Positions 28,419-35,208 of a stretch of DNA of 64,000 bases are shown in pieces. The stretch's first letter is position 1; each line of letters begins with the position of its first letter. The notes below the pieces were generated by a model. The model was not told the origin of the DNA. It saw nothing but the letters and a program-made list of their open reading frames with translations, and did no database searches. The position numbers and the translations under genes are program-made. Source of the DNA: a virus; the IMG/VR virus record IMGVR_UViG_3300032180_000006, positions 1-64,000 of that record. The stretch is one strand, 5' to 3'.

Positions 28419-28448
28419 ATTGTAGTTACAAAGTTACACGAGGCGCAA
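28419..28448 (-). promoter_or_regulatory. Candidate promoter (P4)
   Basis: Minus strand TTGCGC, 18 bases, TACAAT. The spacer has GTGTAACTTTGTAAC, two half-sites, and TGTAGTTACA covers its end on the plus strand. The -35 match is weak. Confidence 0.45.
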
Positions 28449-28460
28449 GTAACAAGTTAG

Positions 28461-28853
28461 CTAACCTGCGCCTTTCGGGTTTAGATTGTTGCGCTCGCTC
28501 CACGGACGGTAATGGTGCAGCTTGTTGCGCGTCTGCTTGGTCATAGGTTGCGTGAACAGCGCTGTTCTACCTTGGCTATGGTTATCTGGGTCAGTCCATG
28601 TTTCAAATTCGACCTTTAGATTAACCAGATTGCCGCATACAGCTTCTAGTTGCTGCTCATCAGGCAAACCTACGATGATCACGTTCGGATGGCCGTTAGG
28701 TCTGCTGCCCGAGGTGAATGCTTCTGCTAAGGGCATATTGCGCACCATATCGACGCCTGCTTCAATGGCGGCATGCGCCACGGCAACAAGCTGCTCCCAG
28801 TTGAACAAGTCCTGCCGCACAAAGATAAATACATATGCTTCATCAAGATTCAT
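28461..28853 (-). CDS. Peptidyl-tRNA hydrolase 2-like protein
   Basis: Start at MNLDEAYVFIFVRQDLF with AAAGGAG upstream. The 130-residue product follows the PTH2 fold: FVRQDLFNWEQLVAVAHAAI (first strand and helix), HPNVIIVGLPDEQQLEAVCG, and KVEFETWTDPD then RTALFTQPM (the D and T region). The family's usual catalytic lysine segment (RxDLxMxxGKxxAQ) is not kept, since NWEQ replaces it, so it may be a fold relative and not an active hydrolase. Confidence 0.65.
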   Translation of the reverse strand: MNLDEAYVFIFVRQDLFNWEQLVAVAHAAIEAGVDMVRNMPLAEAFTSGSRPNGHPNVIIVGLPDEQQLEAVCGNLVNLKVEFETWTDPDNHSQGRTALFTQPMTKQTRNKLHHYRPWSERNNLNPKGAG

Positions 28854-28863
28854 AGATTCTCCT

Positions 28864-29088
28864 TTAAAACATACCAGCGATGCGCCCGCAATAGTAGCGC
28901 CACGCATCATCTATTTCTGCTATGTGTTCCGGGAACACAGCATAGTAGGTAATCAACCGCAAAGCAAAAGCCAACGAAGACAAGTAACCTCGCATTCGTT
29001 GCTCAGCCTTGAGCCTATCCATATGCGTAGCAAACAATAGATACTCCTCTTTATTTTGCTGTATGCGCAGCGCACCAATACCGATCAT
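28864..29088 (-). CDS. Hypothetical protein
   Basis: A 74-residue product with a helical hydrophobic middle (YLSSLAFALRLITYYAVF) and a DDAWRYYC end. Overlaps the DUF3310 gene by four bases. Unknown. Confidence 0.55.
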   Translation of the reverse strand: MIGIGALRIQQNKEEYLLFATHMDRLKAEQRMRGYLSSLAFALRLITYYAVFPEHIAEIDDAWRYYCGRIAGMF

Positions 29089-29756
29089 GGTTTAATCACT
29101 CCCGCCCTAATTTCCTCAATATACTTTTCAAGATAGTGTTGCGCCTTCTCAAGGTCTTGCAGCCCATTCTTAAACTTCCACCGCTCCACGTATTTGGTGA
29201 TCACGCCCTGGAAGTAATCAAATTTCTTCAGCGCCGCGTAATCCCAGTGCTGCATCTCAGAACCGTGCACACGGTAGTGATCGCCACCCACCTGCCTCGC
29301 ATTCGCACCCTCTTTGTGGTCATACTGATCAGATGGTCTGTTCGCTGATTCAATCTTAACGGTGATGGGCTCTTTCCTGTCCATGATGCTGAGTATAGCC
29401 GCGTCTAACTTCTCTGCTGCGATACTGTGATACTCATGCGATCCATGTGTCTGCTGCGCCAGCATTTCTTTAGCAGCTTCAAACAATTCACGTACTTGGT
29501 TCTCTGTGGCGTTCAATGGTATCTGTGTCATGGTTTCTCCTTGGCCGCCTTGTATCTGCGTTATCCCTTCCCAACAGTAGTCCCACTCATCGCACAGATA
29601 GTCAATCGCATCAAACTGCCGTGCCGTGGGTCGAAGTGTTCTGTCCTTGCGCCGTATAATACCCTTGTCGTCAATAAAGTTGTCGCCCAGCACATTCCAC
29701 GCCTGCACATCCCCTTCAGGAAACTTCGCTCGTAGCCTTTCACTTGCTTGTGGCAT
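29085..29756 (-). CDS. DUF3310 protein with N-terminal extension
   Basis: The 223-residue product ends with the DUF3310 domain (ARQVGGDHYRVHGSEMQHWD near residue 158, then VITKYVERWKFKNGLQDLEK), often annotated as a nucleotide kinase-like protein without proof. The first half is unrelated, with a helical TENQVRELFEAAKEMLAQQ. DUF3310 proteins are common in phage early regions. No ATP-binding loop is visible. Confidence 0.85.
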   Translation of the reverse strand: MPQASERLRAKFPEGDVQAWNVLGDNFIDDKGIIRRKDRTLRPTARQFDAIDYLCDEWDYCWEGITQIQGGQGETMTQIPLNATENQVRELFEAAKEMLAQQTHGSHEYHSIAAEKLDAAILSIMDRKEPITVKIESANRPSDQYDHKEGANARQVGGDHYRVHGSEMQHWDYAALKKFDYFQGVITKYVERWKFKNGLQDLEKAQHYLEKYIEEIRAGVIKP

Positions 29757-29765
29757 GCTTCTCCT

Positions 29766-29984
29766 TTAACCTAGATTTATGCTGCACTTCGTGCAGTGAC
29801 TATACATAAACCCGCCATCGTCGATGTGTGGGTTGCAGTTCTGCTGTGCTACAACCAACTCATCTCGGATTTCTTTATGCTTCTGCTCCAGTGCTTGTTC
29901 TAGCGGCGGTATTTCTTGGTCTAGCCGACGGCAGTAGCGTTGCCACGGCGTTTCATCAACAACAGCCTTAACAGTTATCGCCAA
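29766..29984 (-). CDS. Hypothetical protein
   Basis: A 72-residue product with a charged helix (LEQALEQKHKEIRDELVVAQ) and a C-terminal NCNPHIDDGGFMYSHCTKCS that could hold a metal (C, H, H, C, C). Unknown. Confidence 0.6.
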   Translation of the reverse strand: MAITVKAVVDETPWQRYCRRLDQEIPPLEQALEQKHKEIRDELVVAQQNCNPHIDDGGFMYSHCTKCSINLG

Positions 29985-30125
29985 TTAATCCAACCTCCTA
30001 TCCGGTGTCATTTGCTTTACCTTGTTCTCAAGTTTATCAATTCTACTTTCTACAATCAGAACACCGATGAACGTACCAATCGTGAAAAACGATAATACGA
30101 TTAACCACGTGTAAGCCCATTCCAT
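29985..30125 (-). CDS. Small membrane protein, 46 residues
   Basis: Start at MEWAYTWLIVLSFFTIGTF with AAAGGAG upstream; the long upstream frame lacks one. One membrane span and a coiled C-terminus (SRIDKLENKVKQMTPDRR). Confidence 0.6.
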   Translation of the reverse strand: MEWAYTWLIVLSFFTIGTFIGVLIVESRIDKLENKVKQMTPDRRLD

Positions 30126-30138
30126 TAGAATTTCTCCT

Positions 30139-30306
30139 TTAATCGTACATTTCTTCGTACGTGTTTTTCCTACGCAACATGCGACACGTCTGGCATTCGT
30201 GTAGATGCCAGTACAGGCGCGTGCATTCTCCATCTTTAGTAATGCACACTTCATTACCTTGTGATCTCACAATACGCTGCGCTAGTTCGCACAAATCAGA
30301 TTTCAT
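30139..30306 (-). CDS. Small cysteine-rich protein, 55 residues
   Basis: MKSDLCELAQRIVRSQG... with VCITKDGECTRLYWHLHECQ and TCRML, six cysteines and two histidines in all, a probable zinc site. Its ATG overlaps the TAA of the primase gene (TAATG) and AAGGAG is nearby. Confidence 0.6.
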   Translation of the reverse strand: MKSDLCELAQRIVRSQGNEVCITKDGECTRLYWHLHECQTCRMLRRKNTYEEMYD

Positions 30307-32441
30307 TAGAACTTCTCCTTCTTCACGTTCTTCACTCCAATCGCCCGCTCCCTGTCGTACAGCGCACCGACTTCCGCGGGCTTCATCTTAACCAGCTTGG
30401 CAATGTCGCCGCGCAATACCCACAGCCGCTGATGCCCGCTTATCTCTGTGCGCACGCTGGCACCTTGGTTCGCCTGCACCAGCCCGCTCCGGCGCAATTC
30501 ACGCGCCATGCCGTTTGTCGTTACCTTTGTCTTACCGTCAGGGTCGTACAAGGCGCGCAGCTCCTCGCTGGTAAACAAGGTGTGTTTCAGTTTCAAATCA
30601 CCCAGTCGCAGCACGCGGTCGGGCTCCAGCTTCAGGCGCTGGCACCACTGGCCGAGGTCGCTCTTCCCGGCATCTATCATGTCTTTTTTACTTTGTGTGG
30701 TGGGAGCGTGCGCGCTGGGATTAAACCCTGTAAGGTCTAGGTTAAGAAGATGATGGAACAGGTAAGACGCACCGCCAGTATCAAGCCACTGGATGTATCC
30801 TTTGTAGAATTCCTCGGTCTTAGGCTCAGTACTTCGTACCTCGTGTACAAAGAACCGCCTATCCGCATCCTCGAGGAAGAAAGCATCTGGGTGATTGGAT
30901 GTGAAGTAGTAATTGATGCAATCAGGAACGGTATAACTGGGAACATACTTTGGATTCAACCTTATCGCTTTCTGCGTGATCATCGACTTCATACGATCCG
31001 CCGTGTTGCGCTTGTCGCCGCCTGTGATTTCATCCGCCATCACGAATTGCTTGTGCTCAGCCCATTCGTTGTGGGTACTGTACAGGTCGCGGTCACCAAT
31101 CTCAGTAGCATTACTGCCGTAGATTTTAAACATGGTGGTGCCTACCAGCGTCTTACCCGTGCCCTGTAGTAATCCCCACATTACAGCAGCGCTGTACAAC
31201 TTAAAGCCCGGATGTTGCAGCGGGTAAGCAAGCCACTGCTCAAACCAAGTGCGGGCAGCATGGTCAATGCCGCTGAACAGATAGTCCAGCAACTCCAACC
31301 ACGGGCGAATGGTGCTTGGGCTGCTGGTTACGGCAGGCTGCACTCCCCATCCGGGCCAGCAGTTAAAGCTGCCTGCTACAACGCGGTCAGCTCCGGGCAG
31401 GTACGTTGCTCGCACCACCTTACTGCGGTGCTTCCACTTCAGCCATTCACGCGGCGCGCTTTTCTCTGTTACCTTTACCTCATCATCCTTGCCAATCTTG
31501 TGCTCGTAATATACGCGATCGCTGTAGGCGTGGTCGGTAAAGGCACGGCAACTAAGGCGCTGCAAGGTGTCAAGGCGTACAATCAAACCCGGATCTTCTA
31601 CGTACAATACCTCCTCGTTCAGGGTAAGCAGTTCCTGCGCCGCTGCGAACTCAACCGCGTTGTGCACCACAATGTCGCTTTGGAACGCTTCCACGCCACG
31701 GTCCACTATGTAATCGTCCAGCCCGGTTTTAGCCTCGCTGGCAAGGCTGGGCAGGCGCACTATATAAGGTACGGCGCCAAGGGTCTTAAACAGCTCGCGG
31801 GCCAGCGCGTTTTCTGCCTGTACAACGTTTGGATTCGTCATCGCATCGCTGTCGTACACAATGTATACAATGCGATCCTTCCAGTCTATCCAGTTAAAGG
31901 CAGGCAGCAGCGGCAAAGTCTGCGCCTTGCTCTTAAAGCACCACACACCACCTAAGCCCATACAGGCAAGACCTTCCTTGCAGGCACAGGCAGCCTTGAT
32001 CTCACCTTCGGTTATAAATATAGGTATGGCAGTGTCGCGGGCTATTACGGGCCACGGCGCGAGGGGAGGCAGGTAAACTTCATTCAAACTCTTGGCGGGC
32101 TGCGCATAGCGCAACTGCTTGGCTGTAATGCTGACCAGCGCGTTGAATCCGCTCTGCACTTCTGCGCCTTCAAGATAGCGAAAGCGGAAGAAGGTAGTGG
32201 GTTTGCCTTGCAGGTCGAAATAAGGTATGCGAAAACCTGCCCGGTATACAGGCAAGCTGTCCAACGCTGCGCACTGCACGGCGGTAAGCGCTTGCAGCTT
32301 TAAACGCTGGGCATCCTTGGCATCAAGCCCGCTGTGCTTCAACTTTTCCAACATGGCAGCCTGCACGGAGGCAACACTGGTGAATTTACTTCGCACCGTT
32401 TTGCCTGCGGACACAGACACACCATTGCTAACAATAGGCAT
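30306..32441 (-). CDS. Replicative primase-helicase (TOPRIM-like plus SF3/DUF5906-type ATPase)
   Basis: The 711-residue protein has an N-terminal DUF3854/TOPRIM-like region with PIFITEGEIKAACACKEG near residue 145 (catalytic E), GLGGVWCF, and VYIVYDSDAMTNP near 195 (DxD). The middle and C-terminal region has VMWGLLQGTGKTLVG near 425 (Walker A), KQFVMADEITGGDKR near 460 (Walker B-like DE) and TSNHPDAFFLEDADRRFFV near 515 (sensor and arginine finger region). This layout is that of phage primase-helicases that start replication and load at the fork. It is the second or third gene of the leftward arm, next to the divergent control region. Confidence 0.88.
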   Translation of the reverse strand: MPIVSNGVSVSAGKTVRSKFTSVASVQAAMLEKLKHSGLDAKDAQRLKLQALTAVQCAALDSLPVYRAGFRIPYFDLQGKPTTFFRFRYLEGAEVQSGFNALVSITAKQLRYAQPAKSLNEVYLPPLAPWPVIARDTAIPIFITEGEIKAACACKEGLACMGLGGVWCFKSKAQTLPLLPAFNWIDWKDRIVYIVYDSDAMTNPNVVQAENALARELFKTLGAVPYIVRLPSLASEAKTGLDDYIVDRGVEAFQSDIVVHNAVEFAAAQELLTLNEEVLYVEDPGLIVRLDTLQRLSCRAFTDHAYSDRVYYEHKIGKDDEVKVTEKSAPREWLKWKHRSKVVRATYLPGADRVVAGSFNCWPGWGVQPAVTSSPSTIRPWLELLDYLFSGIDHAARTWFEQWLAYPLQHPGFKLYSAAVMWGLLQGTGKTLVGTTMFKIYGSNATEIGDRDLYSTHNEWAEHKQFVMADEITGGDKRNTADRMKSMITQKAIRLNPKYVPSYTVPDCINYYFTSNHPDAFFLEDADRRFFVHEVRSTEPKTEEFYKGYIQWLDTGGASYLFHHLLNLDLTGFNPSAHAPTTQSKKDMIDAGKSDLGQWCQRLKLEPDRVLRLGDLKLKHTLFTSEELRALYDPDGKTKVTTNGMARELRRSGLVQANQGASVRTEISGHQRLWVLRGDIAKLVKMKPAEVGALYDRERAIGVKNVKKEKF

Positions 32442-32459
32442 GGTCGCGGTGTCCTTGTA

Positions 32460-32963
32460 TTACTTGGCTGGGCTGGAAACGTTGGTTCCTACACGGTTCT
32501 TATCACCATATATAATCTGGTGCTGATACTGCTCCATCTCTCGCTCATAGGCTTCCACGCCTAGTGCCACAAGGAAGTACACAAAACTGTGTCGGCTAGG
32601 TTTGTACTTGGCTGGGTTTACCAGCGCTGCGCGGCACTGGCGCAGAAAGTCGTTGGCATGCTTAACGCCTTTAGCGCGTGCGATGGTCTGGGCTTCTTTA
32701 AACTGCGCAGGTGTAACTCTAGTAGCGCGTGGTGCGTAGTAGTGCAGTTCTTGCAGCTTATAAAGGTGCTCGTCGATGCGAATGCGCAGCTCGTCGTTGA
32801 ACTTGAGCAGCACATTGGCATTATCACCTATCTTCATATCGCTGCGGAATGGCTTTTTCTCGGGTACTAAAGGTACAACGGCGGGCGCTACTTCGGCTGT
32901 CTTCTTCGCTTTCTCTACCCACTGCTGTTGTTTGCGCTTGCTAAGCTGCGCGGATTTTGGCAC
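32460..32963 (-). CDS. Hypothetical protein, GTG start
   Basis: The 167-residue product starts GTG (MPKSAQLSKRKQQQW) with GAGGA ten bases before. Basic N-terminus, proline-rich linker, and a helical C-terminal half (ELRIRIDEHLYKLQELHYYA, FVYFLVALGVEAYEREME). It precedes the primase-helicase and might be a loader or accessory factor, which is inference from position only. Confidence 0.6.
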   Translation of the reverse strand: MPKSAQLSKRKQQQWVEKAKKTAEVAPAVVPLVPEKKPFRSDMKIGDNANVLLKFNDELRIRIDEHLYKLQELHYYAPRATRVTPAQFKEAQTIARAKGVKHANDFLRQCRAALVNPAKYKPSRHSFVYFLVALGVEAYEREMEQYQHQIIYGDKNRVGTNVSSPAK

Positions 32964-33033
32964 GTTTGCGTGTCCTCAGTTCTATAAATTGTTCGCTCCA
33001 CTTACTTACAGGTGCGGGCAAGTAGTAAAGCAT
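32941..33033 (-). CDS. Possible 30-residue peptide
   Basis: MLYYLPAPVSKWSEQFIELR plus a basic tail, overlapping the next gene by 23 bases. Ribosome binding site weak. It would be the first gene of the leftward arm. A longer frame upstream (from 33171) runs through the inverted repeat and is not credible. Confidence 0.35.
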   Translation of the reverse strand: MLYYLPAPVSKWSEQFIELRTRKRAKIRAA

Positions 33034-33067
33034 TTTATAACCCGGAAGCGCAAGTGAGAGGTTTGTA

Positions 33068-33151
33068 ATTGTACAATTTGCGCAGTGTACACACGGTAGA
33101 TTGCAGTTTTGGACATGGTAACGGTATAGTGTACGCGCAAAATTGTACAAT
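33068..33151. repeat. Imperfect inverted repeat with two ATTGTACAAT palindromes
   Basis: Left arm from 33068 (ATTGTACAATTTGCGC ... GTGTACAC) and right arm ending 33151 (its reverse complement with one extra T and a three-base gap). Each arm has the 10-bp palindrome ATTGTACAAT. Confidence 0.75.
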
Positions 33152-33181
33152 CCGCCGTGAACAAAGCGCATTACGGCAAAT

Positions 33182-33192
33182 AATGTGCCGCA
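33182..33192 (+). repeat. 11-bp iterated motif, copy 1
   Basis: AATGTGCCGCA, identical to copies at 33362-33372 (opposite strand) and 33491-33501. Confidence 0.75.
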
Positions 33193-33339
33193 AATCTCTG
33201 AAGGTGTTTGTCATATTGCGTTCGTCTAACCGGGCTGTTTACGCAGGTGCGCAGTGGTGCGCGCTCGGCACATGGGCATTTAATGCGTGTATTGTACGCG
33301 GTGTTTCGCAGTAGCGGCTGGGCATGCAGGTATAGAGTG

Positions 33340-33357
33340 CTCAGTGTATACGCTGAG
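33340..33357. promoter_or_regulatory. 18-bp near-perfect palindrome, operator candidate
   Basis: CTCAGTGTATACGCTGAG, symmetric except one base pair, in the middle of the control region. Confidence 0.5.
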
Positions 33358-33361
33358 TGCT

Positions 33362-33372
33362 TGCGGCACATT
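33362..33372 (-). repeat. 11-bp iterated motif, copy 2 (inverted)
   Basis: TGCGGCACATT, the reverse complement of AATGTGCCGCA, flanked by ATTTTATGC. Confidence 0.75.
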
Positions 33373-33490
33373 TTATGCAAAACGTGCTCAAACTCTATGT
33401 GTACAAAACACCTATTTCTTATTTACATGTATCTTTTATAAATAAATACACATATTTTCTAACAATATAGTTTGCGACCAAAAATAGCAT

Positions 33491-33501
33491 AATGTGCCGC
33501 A
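33491..33501 (+). repeat. 11-bp iterated motif, copy 3
   Basis: AATGTGCCGCA preceded by GCAT, directly before a group of ACGAT repeats. Confidence 0.75.
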
Positions 33502-33505
33502 CGAT

Positions 33506-33517
33506 ATCGTTAACGAT
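33506..33517. promoter_or_regulatory. 12-bp perfect palindrome in a cluster of ACGAT repeats
   Basis: ATCGTTAACGAT lies within ACGATATCGTTAACGATCAC and is followed by AACGATAG, four ACGAT units in about 30 bases. Operator or iteron candidate. Confidence 0.5.
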
Positions 33518-33607
33518 CACCAACGATAGTTTTCCCGACCATTTCAGTAATCTCTTTGTCACTCTCCGTTCCGAGATGCTTGCACCGCGCAGACCTGCAC
33601 TGCCATA

Positions 33608-33835
33608 ATGCCGCGCATGGCGAAAGCAAACTCGCTTCCCAGTTTCCCGTTCGTTGATGACAGAGTTCATCCTCTCGGTGGACGAGACTTCCGGAGAATG
33701 AGCGTCAAGGAACTGCGTGGTCTATTGCCCGATAATCTCTACATCCTGAACGGCACGGAAAGCGAAGGTGCGCTGGCCGTGCTCATGTCGTTTGACACGT
33801 TCGTGCATCTACAGCAGCTATTGCAGAACAGATGA
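33608..33835 (+). CDS. Small Phd/prevent-host-death-like protein
   Basis: The 75-residue product (or 72 from the second ATG, MAKANSLPSFPF) has RRMSVKELRGLLPDNLYILN then GALAVLMSFDTFVHLQQLLQ, the helix-strand pattern of Phd-type antitoxins. No toxin lies next to it. First gene of the rightward arm; as Phd proteins are autorepressors it might bind the palindromes upstream, which is inference. No clear ribosome binding site. Confidence 0.5.
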   Translation: MPRMAKANSLPSFPFVDDRVHPLGGRDFRRMSVKELRGLLPDNLYILNGTESEGALAVLMSFDTFVHLQQLLQNR

Positions 33836-33839
33836 CACT

Positions 33840-34094
33840 ATGCAGCGCCACGATCTTAGCAGCGTTGGATATTCATGGATTCGACGGGGGAACTCTGGGT
33901 TCGTGGTGCTGTGTAGCGTCATTCTGCTGGCAGGTTGTGCAAAGCGTAATACTAGCGTGCACGTACCGCACGTGAATGACACGATAGAGATTCGCAATGT
34001 ACATGGTGCCTGCACTACGTATTGCTTAGTGCACCATGTTCAGTTTGATGCGCGAACAGGTCGTCAGGCTATTGTGTGTAAAGATGCTAACTGA
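33840..34094 (+). CDS. Small lipoprotein
   Basis: Start at MQRHDLSSVGYSWIRRGNS; FVVLCSVILLAGCAKR is a signal sequence with an LAGC lipobox, so the mature 50-odd residues would be lipid-anchored. The tail has two cysteines (CTTYCLVHHVQF). Small lipoproteins near late genes can be outer-membrane spanins or superinfection-exclusion proteins; neither is shown here. Confidence 0.55.
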   Translation: MQRHDLSSVGYSWIRRGNSGFVVLCSVILLAGCAKRNTSVHVPHVNDTIEIRNVHGACTTYCLVHHVQFDARTGRQAIVCKDAN

Positions 34095-34108
34095 AAGGAG
34101 GGGCGATT

Positions 34109-34459
34109 ATGCGTGTTTTTGCATTACTTGATAGAGTGCTAAAAAACAAATGCCAAAAACAACGTAGTGCCGATGGTGGCTGGCGCGGAGCAATTCGCGA
34201 TGGCTGCCTAGGTTCAAAGCAGGGCTGGCTTCGGCTGGCCCTGTTCCATTCCCTTCAGTGGTTATTGACACGCGCTCCCCGAGCAGCGTTTTGCGCCGCT
34301 GCTTTTCTGGGCGTGTCTGCGGTGAGCCGAGCGTGTGGCGTGGTGAACCATGCGCCCGGTTCACCTACAAAGATTCCAGCGCGTATGATGCGCGGAGAGA
34401 TTCCGCGATGCCTTCTTCCGCGTGCTTCGGCCATGAAACAAAGCGCTGGAACCTATTAA
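34109..34459 (+). CDS. Uncertain reading frame between lipoprotein and terminase
   Basis: The ATG has AAAGGAGGGG just upstream, which is excellent, and the first 30 residues (MRVFALLDRVLKNKCQKQR) look plausible. After that the frame runs through two hairpins and is arginine/alanine-rich. A neighbouring frame (34168-34456) is also open and looks as protein-like, so a frameshift may be hidden here. Confidence 0.35.
   Translation: MRVFALLDRVLKNKCQKQRSADGGWRGAIRDGCLGSKQGWLRLALFHSLQWLLTRAPRAAFCAAAFLGVSAVSRACGVVNHAPGSPTKIPARMMRGEIPRCLLPRASAMKQSAGTY
34220..34243 (+). other. UUCG tetraloop hairpin
   Basis: CAGGGCTGGC-TTCG-GCTGGCCCTG forms a 10-bp stem with two G-T wobbles closed by the very stable UUCG loop. 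No T run follows, so it is more a structural or processing element than a terminator. Confidence 0.6.
34283..34306 (+). terminator. Possible weak terminator before the terminase genes
   Basis: GCAGCG pairs with CGCTGC over an 8-base loop and is followed by TTTT. Confidence 0.4.
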
Positions 34460-35208
34460 TGCCAAAGAAACCTAAAATCGTTACGAACGACCCGCTGGTG
34501 GCAGCGACAAAGCAGCGCCATATAAAGCGAATGAAGAAGCAATCGCGTGAAGCGACGAAGCGTAATCTACCTGCCAAGGGCTTGGAGTATGGCACCACAC
34601 GCGAGGCACGGCGCACGTTGCCCGCTGAAAGCTGTAAGCACTTGCCGGGTCGCAATTCAAACATCAACATAAGAAACATCACAGCAGCGCAGAAGAAAGC
34701 TGTCGCCGCGGAATGGGTTAAGGACTTCAACTTTAGCGCGACCGCCGTGCGCGCAGATATTAAGCGTGGCACGCTGTGGAACTTGTTGCATCGTGATGCT
34801 GAGTTCATGGGTATTGTACGTGAACTGAGCGGCGCGATCGCAGAAGAAGTAGGTATGGACGCTAAGGAAACGCTCTTGGAAGCCAGCCGTGTCGCGCGAG
34901 GCAACATACTAGACTACTTTGAATGCGACGATGATGGTGATTTGAAGTTAACGCTTGCTTCTGTAACACGCGGTAAGATGGCCGCTGTGCGCAGCATTGA
35001 GTATGAGGAATGCTGGCAAGGACGAGGTGAGGATCGTGTACTCGTTCGCAAACCCAGAATTACCATGCACAACAAGAATGAGGCGTTGAAACTTGTAGCG
35101 CAGATCAACAAGATGTTGGGCGATACTCTGCCCGGTGGAGCTCCAGGTTCTATGCCTCCGCCCGCCATTATCGTTAAGTTCACTAACGACGAGGTAGTAA
35201 AACTGTAG
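34408..35208 (+). CDS. Terminase small subunit
   Basis: Start set at 34408 (MPSSACFGHETKRWNLL) because GGAGAG lies eight bases upstream; the alternative ATG at 34459 (MPKKPKIVTND) has a weaker site. The protein (266 or 249 residues) has WVKDFNFSATAVRADIKRGT, a helix-turn-helix for DNA recognition, then MDAKETLLEASRVARGNILD and a beta hairpin DYFECDDDGDLKLTLASVTR and HNKNEALKLVAQINKMLGD, as in Terminase_2-type small subunits. It recognises phage DNA and stimulates the large subunit. Its stop is directly followed by the large subunit start. Confidence 0.82.
   Translation: MPSSACFGHETKRWNLLMPKKPKIVTNDPLVAATKQRHIKRMKKQSREATKRNLPAKGLEYGTTREARRTLPAESCKHLPGRNSNINIRNITAAQKKAVAAEWVKDFNFSATAVRADIKRGTLWNLLHRDAEFMGIVRELSGAIAEEVGMDAKETLLEASRVARGNILDYFECDDDGDLKLTLASVTRGKMAAVRSIEYEECWQGRGEDRVLVRKPRITMHNKNEALKLVAQINKMLGDTLPGGAPGSMPPPAIIVKFTNDEVVKL

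Larger units (their letters stand above)
33034..33607. promoter_or_regulatory. Divergent control region, candidate origin, no convincing gene
   Basis: About 570 bases between the two arms. It has an 11-bp motif three times, an inverted repeat (33068-33151), near-perfect and perfect palindromes, and an AT-rich stretch from about 33400 to 33500. Short frames on either strand lack ribosome binding sites. It should hold the leftward and rightward promoters and perhaps the replication origin. Confidence 0.65.

Noticed and set aside
30250-32080. Several plus-strand frames of 100-250 codons opposite the primase-helicase.
   Set aside because: Antisense to a gene with clear TOPRIM and P-loop motifs, no start signals and low-complexity translations.
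32941-33171. Minus-strand frame of 76 codons at the start of the leftward arm.
   Set aside because: Its first half runs through the inverted repeat of the control region; only the last 30 codons might be translated.
33890-34100. GGATTCGACGGGGG at about 33894 resembles the 5' end of tmRNA.
   Set aside because: No tag-coding frame ending in ALAA, no matching 3' tRNA-like end and no CCA were found, and the bases encode part of a convincing lipoprotein signal sequence.
34107-34364. Minus-strand frame of 85 codons beneath the lipoprotein-terminase interval.
   Set aside because: Opposite to the direction of the late operon, no ribosome binding site, and it covers the hairpins.
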